Assembly (NCBI GenBank): GCA_963742315.1
Contig: CAVULE010000015.1
Location: 248,001 to 312,000 of the forward strand
DNA: 64,000 bases
Reading direction: 5' to 3'
From: AV69 sp963742315
GTDB taxonomy: Bacteria; Verrucomicrobiota; Verrucomicrobiia; Chthoniobacterales; UBA10450
Shown here: positions 52,248 through 62,359 of the stretch, piece by piece
How positions within the stretch are numbered: position 1 is the first letter of the stretch
Layout of the letters: each line of letters starts with the position of its first letter
Translations under genes and position numbers: made by a program
Notes under the pieces: model-generated
The model's input: the letters and a program-made list of their open reading frames with translations, nothing else
The model's database searches: none
What the model was told of the DNA's origin: nothing

Positions 52248-53264
52248 GTGAAACGAAAAGCTTACGCTCGCGCCGGCGTTGATGTTGACCTTGGCAACAA
52301 GCTCAAGCGTCGAATTCAATCCCTTGTCCGCAAAACGCACGGCCCGGAGGTCCTGGGAAGAATCGGAGGGTTTGGCGGGCTGTTCGCGCCGAATTTTCGC
52401 GGAATGCGGCAGCCGGTGTTCGTCGCCAGCGTCGATGGCGTGGGAACTAAATTGAAAATCGCCTTCGCCGTGAACAAACACGACACCGTCGGTGCCGATC
52501 TGGTGAATCATTGTGTCAACGACGTCGCCGTCCTCGGCGCGCGGCCGCTTTTTTTTCTCGATTACATCGGCACAGAAAAATTAGAGTCGCGTGTTTTCTC
52601 GGAATTGCTGAGCGGATTCAGCAAGGCCTGTCGCGCAGCCAACTGCGCGCTGATCGGTGGCGAGACAGCGCAGATGCCGGGAATGTATCGCCGCGGCGAA
52701 TACGATCTGGCGGGTTGCATCGTCGGCGTCGTCGATCGCGGCCAGATCATCGATGGAAGCAAGGTCCGAATTGGAGATGTGGTTCTCGGGCTGCCGTCGA
52801 ATGGATTGCACACCAATGGATATTCACTCGCGCGGAAAATCCTGTTCCAAAGATTGAAGCTTAAGCTTTCGTCACGAATTCCCGGAGTTCGGGGAACGCT
52901 GGGTGAAGAGTTATTGCGCGTGCACAAAAATTATCAGCCGCTTTTGGTGAAAGTGCCGCGCGGGATGATTCATGGCCTCGCGCATATCACCGGTGGTGGA
53001 TTAATCGACAATCTCCCTCGTATCCTGCCAAGAAATTACGATGCGGTGATTGATACTCACAGCTGGCGCGTCCCTGAAATTTTCAATTTCATCGGCAGAA
53101 TGGGAAAGATTGATCGCGCAGAAATGTATCAGGTCTTCAATATGGGAATCGGCATGGTCGCGATCGTCCGGCAGCGCGATGTGACGAGAGCAAAAAATAT
53201 TTTGCACGCAAAAGTGATCGGTCGGATCGAGCGCGGAAGCGGGAGAACGAAGCTCTCGTTCTGA
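52248..53264 (+). CDS. purM: Phosphoribosylformylglycinamidine cyclo-ligase
   Basis: ATP-dependent closure of FGAM to AIR. It begins YARAGVDVDLGNKLKRR, with GRIGGFGGLFAPNF, VASVDGVGTKLKIAF, VGADLVNHCVNDVAVLGARP, LIGGETAQMPGMY, LPSNGLHTNGYSLARK and GLAHITGGGLIDNLPRIL. GTG 52248 gives about 338 residues, the usual length. An upstream in-frame TTG (52182) would add only repeat-derived residues and is rejected. Confidence 0.95.
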   Translation: MKRKAYARAGVDVDLGNKLKRRIQSLVRKTHGPEVLGRIGGFGGLFAPNFRGMRQPVFVASVDGVGTKLKIAFAVNKHDTVGADLVNHCVNDVAVLGARPLFFLDYIGTEKLESRVFSELLSGFSKACRAANCALIGGETAQMPGMYRRGEYDLAGCIVGVVDRGQIIDGSKVRIGDVVLGLPSNGLHTNGYSLARKILFQRLKLKLSSRIPGVRGTLGEELLRVHKNYQPLLVKVPRGMIHGLAHITGGGLIDNLPRILPRNYDAVIDTHSWRVPEIFNFIGRMGKIDRAEMYQVFNMGIGMVAIVRQRDVTRAKNILHAKVIGRIERGSGRTKLSF

Positions 53265-53272
53265 ACAAAATT

Positions 53273-53350
53273 GGAGGGACATGCGCCGTCATGTCCCAAA
53301 CTTCACAACGCCGCCCAGAAAAATGGGGACGCGACGGTGCGCGTCTCTCC
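53273..53350. repeat. GGAGGGACATGC palindromic element after purM
   Basis: Second intergenic copy of the element at 52184, with halves GGAGGGACATGCGCCGTCAT and GGGGACGCGACGGTGCGCGT. It separates purM from the aldo/keto reductase pair. Confidence 0.8.
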
Positions 53351-53397
53351 ATTTGGCTTCGGATGACAACTCATTCGGTCGTGTCTAGGGTGGATTG

Positions 53398-54291
53398 ATG
53401 GAAAAGCGGCGCCTCGGCCGAACGGATATGGATGTGACCGTACTGGGTTTTGGCGGCGCGGGGACCGTCGGCGAAGACGTCGAAAAGATCGGGAAGGTGC
53501 TGAACAGCGCGCTCGACGCCGGCATTAACGTGATCGACACAGCGGAGTGCTACGACGGCAGCGAGGAATCAATCGGCAATGCCATCAGTAAACGGCGCAC
53601 TGAGTTTTTCCTTTTCACCAAATGCGGGCACCCGCGTGGGATCGGGACCGAAGACTGGTCGGGCAAGTCAATTTCGGAAAGCATCGAACGTAGTTTGCGC
53701 CGTTTGCAGACGGACCGCATCGATCTCATTCAACTGCATGGATGTTCGGAAGCAGTCCTGAAAAAGGGCGAAGCGATTTCCGCATTGGAAAAAGCGCGTG
53801 AGCGCGGCTGGGTGCGCTACCTGGGCTATAGCGGCGATGGTCGCCCGGCGCGCTTCGCCGTAGAATGCGACGCCTTCGATGCCTTGCAAACGTCTATTAA
53901 CATCGCCGATCAGGAAGTGATTTCGCAGATTGTTCCGTTGGCCCGCACGCGAAATATTGGCCTGATCGCAAAAAGGCCGCTGGCCAATTTCGCGTGGAAG
54001 ACCGGACACAAGCCGATCAATTCCTATCACCACGAATATTACGAACGGTTGCGCAAACTGAATTTCGATTTCTTGAGCAATGATTCAGCCGAGGAATCGA
54101 TCGCCATCGCATTGCATTTTGTCTTGCGCGTGCCGGGAGTGCATACTGCTGTTGTAGGGACGACGAAACCGGAGCGCTTCCTGGAAAACGCGCGCCTTCT
54201 CGAATCACACCCGTTACCCGAGAGCGAATACAACGCCATTCGGGAGCGATGGGATGTGATCGCCCCTAAAACCTGGATCGGACAACCATGA
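53398..54291 (+). CDS. Aldo/keto reductase
   Basis: NAD(P)H-dependent (beta/alpha)8-barrel oxidoreductase, about 297 residues. The AKR tetrad is visible: Asp and Tyr in VIDTAECYDGSEESIGNAI, Lys in FLFTKCGHP, His in IDLIQLHGC. The cofactor end is VVGTTKPERFLENARLLES. Substrate unknown. It overlaps the next AKR gene by four bases (ATGA), so the two are translationally coupled though not close duplicates. Confidence 0.9.
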   Translation: MEKRRLGRTDMDVTVLGFGGAGTVGEDVEKIGKVLNSALDAGINVIDTAECYDGSEESIGNAISKRRTEFFLFTKCGHPRGIGTEDWSGKSISESIERSLRRLQTDRIDLIQLHGCSEAVLKKGEAISALEKARERGWVRYLGYSGDGRPARFAVECDAFDALQTSINIADQEVISQIVPLARTRNIGLIAKRPLANFAWKTGHKPINSYHHEYYERLRKLNFDFLSNDSAEESIAIALHFVLRVPGVHTAVVGTTKPERFLENARLLESHPLPESEYNAIRERWDVIAPKTWIGQP

Positions 54292-55277
54292 AACAAAGAA
54301 AACTTGGACGCGGCGGACCGATTGTTTCCGCGATCGGACTCGGCTGTATGGGCATGTCGGAATTTTATGGCGACCGCGACGATGCGGAATCGCTCGCCAC
54401 CATCGATCGCGCAATCGACCTGGGGATTACTTTTTTCGATACCGCAGACGTTTATGGTCCGCACACGAATGAGGAACTGGTCGGACGCGGAATTCGCGGC
54501 AAACGCCATCGCGTTGTTATCGCGACAAAGTTTGGAATCTTGCGTGACTCGGATACGCCGGGATTTCGCGGAATTAACGGCAAACCAGAGTACGTAAAGC
54601 AAGCGTGCGAAGCGAGTCTGCGCCGGCTCGGCATTGATTGCATCGATCTTTACTACCAACATCGGGTCGATCCGGAGACGCCGATTGAAGAAACAGTGGG
54701 CGCGATGGCGGAGCTCGTTCGCGCGGGCAAGGTGCGCTATCTCGGCTTATCAGAAGCTGGTGATGACACCATCCGAAGGGCGCATGCGGTTCATCCTATT
54801 ACCGCCTTGCAGTCGGAATACTCACTCTGGACGCGCGATCCTGAGGACAAGGTGCTCGGCGTTTGCCGCGAGCTCGGCATCGGTTTCATCCCCTATTCCC
54901 CACTCGGCCGCGGATTCCTTACCGGCCAAATTAAAAGGTTCGAAGACCTTGCGGCGGACGACTACCGGCGGACTGCCCCCAGATTTCAGGGAGAAAACTT
55001 TCAGCGTAATCTGGATCTCGTTAGCCAGGTAAGCGAGATCGCTGCGGAAAAACGTTGCACCCCTGCCCAGCTCGCGCTCGCCTGGGTCCTGGCGCAGGGC
55101 GAAGACATCGTCCCAATTCCTGGAACGAAGCGACGGAAATATTTGCGCGAAAATGTGGATGCGTTGGACGTGATGCTGAATGCGGACGACTTGGAGCGCA
55201 TCGATGAGGTCGCGCCGAAAGATGTTGCCGCCGGTTCGCGCTACCCGGAAGCGATGATGAGACTGCTGGGGAAGTAG
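54288..55277 (+). CDS. Aldo/keto reductase (YghZ/IolS-like)
   Basis: 329 residues. Tetrad: TFFDTADVYGPHTNEELVG, VVIATKFGI, IDLYYQHRVDP. SEYSLWTRDPEDKVLGVCRE, FIPYSPLGRGFLTGQ and IVPIPGTKRRKYLRENV are typical of AKR13/IolS-type reductases. Probably reduces small aldehydes or methylglyoxal-like compounds; not provable here. Coupled to the preceding AKR gene. Confidence 0.92.
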   Translation: MKQRKLGRGGPIVSAIGLGCMGMSEFYGDRDDAESLATIDRAIDLGITFFDTADVYGPHTNEELVGRGIRGKRHRVVIATKFGILRDSDTPGFRGINGKPEYVKQACEASLRRLGIDCIDLYYQHRVDPETPIEETVGAMAELVRAGKVRYLGLSEAGDDTIRRAHAVHPITALQSEYSLWTRDPEDKVLGVCRELGIGFIPYSPLGRGFLTGQIKRFEDLAADDYRRTAPRFQGENFQRNLDLVSQVSEIAAEKRCTPAQLALAWVLAQGEDIVPIPGTKRRKYLRENVDALDVMLNADDLERIDEVAPKDVAAGSRYPEAMMRLLGK

Positions 55278-55351
55278 CTGTCCCTGCCCGCCTCAGCAGC
55301 GACAAAAACATTTCCGCGAACTCAAAAACGTTCGAGATTGGCACAGACGCC

Positions 55352-55801
55352 CTACAAGTCTGCCTCGCGCGTGGGCAACATGGTGTTCGCCATAAACGAT
55401 TGCACAATTTCGTCGCGTTGGTTTTTCGTTACATTACGAATGCGAATAATGCCGTAGCCCGGGCGCGATTTCGAATGCCGCGCTTGCAGGATTTCAATTT
55501 CCAGGCGCAATTCGTCTCCAGGTCGGACTGCATTCGGCCACTTCAATTCATCCACACCCATCCCGATAATGCCGCCCACAACATCCATGGTATCGACAAA
55601 CAAGCGCATCGACACCGCCGCGGTATGCCAGCCGCTCGCCGCCAATCCGCCAAACAACGTTTTCTCCGCCGCGTCGGGATCGTGATGAAATACTTGCGGA
55701 TCAAATTTCCGTCCGAAATCCATGATCGCATCAGCGGTGATTGGATAACCAGTCGAAACCAAACGTGTGCCGATGGGGAAATCTTCAAATGCGCGCGACA
55801 T
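55352..55801 (-). CDS. MaoC-like (R)-enoyl hydratase
   Basis: 149 residues of hot-dog fold: FEDFPIGTRLVSTGYPITAD, the hydratase Asp/His region FGRKFDPQVFHHDPDAAEKT, SGWHTAAVSMRLFVDTM and the overhanging ELKWPNAVRPGDELRLEIEI. Likely hydrates 2-enoyl thioesters. Start 55801 (MSRAFEDF) is preferred to 55813. Convergent with the AKR pair. Confidence 0.9.
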   Translation of the reverse strand: MSRAFEDFPIGTRLVSTGYPITADAIMDFGRKFDPQVFHHDPDAAEKTLFGGLAASGWHTAAVSMRLFVDTMDVVGGIIGMGVDELKWPNAVRPGDELRLEIEILQARHSKSRPGYGIIRIRNVTKNQRDEIVQSFMANTMLPTREADL

Positions 55802-55948
55802 CGTCTGAATCATCGGGGCATCACCACGCGCAGCAAGATGGAAAACCCGGTTGAGAAAGCATTTCGCAATATTTGCCCTACGCTCGCGAGTATTAGGAGA
55901 CCTCTGCTACCAGTTCCGTTAGAAAGTTGCAATACTTGGTGACCGTTC

Positions 55949-56506
55949 TCACGGATTCAAAAATAGTTTGTTCACGTCCACATCGTGCACCAGCGCTCCG
56001 TGCGGCACGGCATGCACGTCATAAAGCCGGCGCGTGTAAGGGCTGCGAACTATTCCGGCTCGCTCAGTCGGCATTGCGACAGGGTAACCACCCTGCGCGA
56101 ATCTCTTTTGCCTGGCAGGGTGTTCGCCGGGTTGCGGAACTAACTGAACCGAGACCGGATTCGGATAAAGCGAGTTCCATGCTCCAGTTCCAGCATCGAC
56201 AGCGACACCGAGCCCGACCGTGGCAACATTCCCGGCCGTTGCGGCCGCGCCCGTCGTCGAGGCTTTGCTTCTAACAGTGACAGTTTGCGAGTAGTAACCC
56301 GGTTTGCTCACTGTCACCTGAAAACGATTTCGTCGCCGTTTCACGAAGGTTGCAGGCGTTATTCCCCTTTCTCCGGTCGAAAGAGTCACGTCCGCGCCGG
56401 AAGGATTGCTGACGACCTTAAGGTCCTCGTGGACGCCGCGGATAACGGTCGCGCAAGAGTTCAGAGCCATCGCGACACCCAGCGCACCGATTATTTTTGT
56501 AAACAT
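55949..56506 (-). CDS. PEGA-domain lipoprotein
   Basis: 185 residues. A short signal ends in ALNSCATV, a lipoprotein-type Cys at about residue 18. A PEGA domain follows (LKVVSNPSGADVTLSTGERG, then TPATFVKRRRNRFQVTVSKP). A Gly/Ala-rich hydrophobic hairpin (AAATAGNVATVGLGVAVDAG) and a C-terminal tail come next. PEGA domains are surface or envelope modules; the role is unknown. Confidence 0.78.
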   Translation of the reverse strand: MFTKIIGALGVAMALNSCATVIRGVHEDLKVVSNPSGADVTLSTGERGITPATFVKRRRNRFQVTVSKPGYYSQTVTVRSKASTTGAAATAGNVATVGLGVAVDAGTGAWNSLYPNPVSVQLVPQPGEHPARQKRFAQGGYPVAMPTERAGIVRSPYTRRLYDVHAVPHGALVHDVDVNKLFLNP

Positions 56507-56760
56507 CGCGGCAAGGTAATGAGGCGGCTAGAGCTGGCAACGCCAAAGCAAGCGAGTCCCTGATCTGATGCCACCCCCGAAACAGAGCAGCCTGATATGA
56601 CAGCGACGTTTTCTACGATCGTGATGTCTGTTGGCTCAAAGAGAGGTCTCCCCATTCCAACCTTTTGTGCGTCAATTTCGAATCATAAATGTTTGATGGC
56701 CATGGCTCAGTGGCAGAGCGGTTGGTTTACGAACAAGTGAATTAACGAACGCCTCTAGAG
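56507..56760. other. Gap with a tRNA-like D-arm
   Basis: GGCTCAGTGGCAGAGCGG at 56704-56721 looks like a tRNA D-arm (GCTC/GAGC), but no anticodon or T-arm follows. It may be a tRNA 5' fragment. Otherwise no feature is seen. Confidence 0.3.
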
Positions 56761-57405
56761 CTACCCGTCGATCACCGCGGCACCATCAGGAGACGGTGAC
56801 AGTGATTTGTCACGCCTACGCGAGACGGCGACAGAGGACTTGGCGCATTCGCGGGCTCGAAATATCTCATACACAACTGTCGCGGGGTTTCCTCGAACAA
56901 GGCAATTAGGCGGGACATCCTTCAAAACCACCGAACCAGCGGAAACAACCGCACCCTGGCCAATCGTTACTCCAGCGAGAATCAGGCTGCCGATTGCAAT
57001 CCAGCTTCCCGTGCGAATGAGGATGGGCGCAACCTTGAGCTTGAAATCTTCCCGCCGCAAATCGTGGCTTCCCGTGCAAAGAAACGACCGCCGCGCGACG
57101 CAAACACTCGATTCGATTGTGACCTGTGCCAGACTGAGAATCCCGACATCATCCCCGATCCAGACATGGTCGCCTACGACCAGGCGCCATGGAAAGGAGA
57201 TATTCACATTGCTGCCAATGGTTAGTCCTTTCCCAATTTTCGCTCCGAAGCAGCGGAGTAAGGCAGAGCGGAAGGCCGATCCCCAGGGACAGGGATTCTG
57301 AAAGAAAACGCAGCGCACAACTACCCATAATCCTCGCTTCCACCGAGGCGCGCCACGGTCGAAATCCGAGTTATCGTATTTCCCGAGATTGACGACAGCT
57401 GACAT
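56761..57405 (-). CDS. WcaF-like acetyltransferase (left-handed beta-helix)
   Basis: 214 residues. The N-terminus VVNLGKYDNSDFDRGAPRWK, with WVVVRCVFFQNPCPWGSAFR, matches the colanic-acid acetyltransferase WcaF group. Hexapeptide coils follow (KIGKGLTIGSNVNISFPWRL, VWIGDDVGILSLAQVTIESS, IGSLILAGVTIGQGAVVSAG), with CTGSHDL as the likely catalytic His region. Probably O-acetylates an exopolysaccharide. It stands alone; no polysaccharide cluster is adjacent. Start 57405 is preferred to 57450. Confidence 0.85.
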   Translation of the reverse strand: MSAVVNLGKYDNSDFDRGAPRWKRGLWVVVRCVFFQNPCPWGSAFRSALLRCFGAKIGKGLTIGSNVNISFPWRLVVGDHVWIGDDVGILSLAQVTIESSVCVARRSFLCTGSHDLRREDFKLKVAPILIRTGSWIAIGSLILAGVTIGQGAVVSAGSVVLKDVPPNCLVRGNPATVVYEIFRARECAKSSVAVSRRRDKSLSPSPDGAAVIDG

Positions 57406-57872
57406 AAACGAATAATCAGCAAGTCCAGAGCCGCTCTTGCACAGAATCATCGACCCGGACTCGCCGTTAACGAATCAATAGGATGAAGCTCTTTTTTGTA
57501 GCGGGAAAAAGTGGCTGGGTAAAGCTGAGAATTTGGTTGGCTGGTTTTCGAAGATAATCCCGCCCATTGCCGATGTGAACACAGGGTGTAAACTGGCAGC
57601 CGAAAATCGGGCGGTAGCTCAGGTGTGGGGCGGCTGGTTTTATACCCCTTTTCAGCCGAATCGCGTTTTTCTCGTGAACGGCTAATATTGCTATTTTCAG
57701 AGGGAAGACAGGCTCACAAGCGGGCTATCTCCTGCCCGTCTTCACGTTATCCATAGTCGGTACGCAGCCACAACGCGCGCGCGCGCGCTGCCTACATTTG
57801 TCGCGCTAACAGGCGAGCGATTCTTGGCATTCCTCGTTGAAGCACGCGAGGCGTGCGAGATCCCCGAACAAT
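57406..57872. other. Gap between WcaF-like and kinase genes
   Basis: No convincing gene. The only notable structure is an alternating CGCGCGCGCGCG run near 57776-57788. The terminator of the minus-strand operon starting upstream at 62068 is not here, because that operon ends at 57873 without an obvious T-tailed hairpin. Confidence 0.4.
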
Positions 57873-60046
<2,174 letters not shown>

Positions 60047-60050
<4 letters not shown>

Positions 60051-62068
60051 GTGACAGATGCGGTAGCTGCAATGGGAAGTTCAAGGGTGAAGGTGGCGCC
60101 CTGGCCGATGCCCGCGCTCGCTACGGTGATGGCCCCGCCCATCGAACGCGCGGCGATCGCGCCGCTATGCAGGCCAAAACCGTGGCCGCCTTCGCGGGTG
60201 GTGAAACCGTGCGCGAAAATGCGGGTCAAATTTTCCGGTGCAATGCCAACGCCGTTGTCTGAAACGACGATCTGGATATAGAGATGGTTCGGTGCCGAGA
60301 TCGAAATTACAATTTTCTTGTCGATGCGCTCGACGTCGTCCAAAGCATATTTGGCGTTGCGAATCAGATTGATGAGAATCTGCAACACCTTGTGCCGGTC
60401 GACGCGGATCGGCGGCACGGCGGAAAACTGCCGCTCGACTTCGACGCCGTGGCGCTCGAACGCGCCAATGTTCATGGCAATGGCGTCCTCTACCAGCCTA
60501 TGGGCCTGGAGATTTTCGAAAACACCGCTGACCTTGGCGTAGCTCTGCTGCATCGCAACTACTTCCTTAATGTGCTCAATATTACGGCTTAGTTGATCGA
60601 CCTCGTTCAGTAGTTCCGTATTTTCCAGGATAAAGAATTCTCCGAGATTTGTGAGATACCCCGGTAATTTTTGCCCATTCACATCATTCGTTAGGTATTC
60701 GCCGAGATCGCCATTATGGGAGGTGAGAAGTGCCGCGGCCTTTGCCAGCTTCGGCGCCTTGGATCGGCGAAGCCTTTCCACGACGAGGCCGGCGGAAACA
60801 TTTACGCTGTTGAGCACGTTACCGACATTGTGCAGGACGCCGGTCGCCACTTCCGCCATGCCAGCGAGACGCGAAGTTTCGAGCAACTTCTGCTGCGAAA
60901 GACGCAACGCTTCCTCCGCTTCGCGGTAGGCCGTCATGTCGCGTAAGACCGTGGAAAAATATTTTACTTTGCCCTCGGGGCTTTTGTGCGCGATCACGAC
61001 CTGCGAAACGTGAATTTCCTTTCCATTGCGACCTAAAATGGTTGTCTCACCCGCCCACGAGCCATGTCGAATGGCTTCCTGCAATCCTCCCTTGGCGAAA
61101 ATTTCGCGAGCCCACTCGGGATGCAAATAGAGTGTCTTTGTTCCGGAAATATCCCGGTCTTCAGCTACACCCAGTATTTCATGCCCCGCTCGATTGAGAT
61201 AGAAGGGAATGCCACTCGGATTGGCACTCATCACGATGTCGGGCGTAGCTTCGAGAATGGCAGTGAGCCGGGCCTGTGCCGCTTCCGCTCGTTCACGCTC
61301 GCCGATCTCGCGTTGGAGCGCGACCACTTGTTCCTGCAATTCGTGTTGTGCTGTTTGCAACGCGCTATCCTGAGACTGGATTTGCGTCAGCATCTGGTTG
61401 AACGCGTCGGTCAACCCCCCTACCTCGTCGCCGCACACCTTCGTAGCCCGCACGGAATAGTCGTGGTGGTGGGCGATCGTCCGCGCTATGCCCGCAAGGC
61501 TCAAAATCGGATTGGTGACAAACCGCAGGAATTGACTCGAAAGCAGGAACGCGAGAATAAGCGAAGCGGCAAGAACCAGCGCGAAAATGCCGCCGTAGAG
61601 TTTGAGAAGTTGCGACGACATTGCGTGCAAATCCGCGACTAGGTAGAGCGTTCCTTCCCGTTTCCCATCGAGCATGACGGGCTGTGCGAGGAGAATTCGA
61701 TTGCCGGCGATGCGGAAGCCGGATTTCAACCGCGCGGCTTTGATTTCCATTTCATCTCGTAATCCACCGAAATAAGCGAGGCGCTGCTGGTCTGCGACTT
61801 CGAGGCGCGCGCTGACGATTTGGGGCATCGTTTTCAGTCCAGCAAGGATTTGCGCTGCGGCTCCCTCGTCCTTAAACATTACCGCTGCAGCGCAATTGTG
61901 AGCCGTGATCTCACCGACCACCGCCAGTTCGTGAGCGGAATGCTGCCTCAAGGTATAAGCTTGGAAGCAGAACAGAGCCGCAAACGCAAGAAGCAGCACC
62001 ACGCCCGAGATCAACATGATCACGAACGTGATTTTTTGCCCGACAGGGCGATCGCGCAGGTTTCGCAT
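60047..62068 (-). CDS. Membrane sensor histidine kinase CHASE8-HAMP-PAS-HATPase
   Basis: 673 residues. First membrane helix (FVIMLISGVVLLLAFAALF), a periplasmic CHASE8-like sensor (ITAHNCAAAVMFKDEGAAAQ), second helix (YGGIFALVLAASLILAFLL), HAMP (TNPILSLAGIARTIAHHHDY), a coiled coil, PAS (RLTAILEATPDIVMSANPSG), an H-box VATGVLHNVGNVLNSVNVSA and a HATPase (INLIRNAKYALDDVERIDKK; FTTREGGHGFGLHSGA). Upstream gene of the two-kinase operon. Start 62068 puts the first helix near the N-terminus. Confidence 0.93.
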
Positions 62069-62359
62069 GGATTGGCAGGTCAAAACTTGAGCTGCATTGA
62101 ATAGCTGATAGCTAATTTCGAGCCGCGCCTGCCTGGCAGGGTTAAAACTCCCCTCGAGGATGCCGCGAATCGCCTCCGCGGGTCGTCGTTGAGCAAGCAA
62201 CCATCACGCTGTGAATCATCGGCGCCTACCTTGGCTGGCGCTTTAGGTCCTAATCTCCAAGTTACGGCATTAGGTAAAGGCTCTGGGAACACATTTTGCT
62301 CGGAAGGGTAGGGCAGATCACCCAACCGCAATCGACGTCTCTTGCCCTCGAACAACCCA
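62069..62359. other. Divergent promoter gap
   Basis: Separates the kinase operon (minus) from the TolB/TPR gene (plus). A minus-strand frame at 62080-62355 ends LAISYSMQLKF, which faintly resembles an outer-membrane protein terminus but has no other support. Confidence 0.4.

Noticed and set aside
56697..56761. Possible tRNA gene (GGCTCAGTGGCAGAGCGG, D-arm-like)
   Set aside because: No complementary anticodon stem, T-arm or acceptor end follows; at most a tRNA 5' fragment.
62080..62355. Minus-strand frame ending LAISYSMQLKF, possible outer-membrane protein end
   Set aside because: Only the last residues resemble anything, no start signal is seen, and it overlaps the divergent promoter region.
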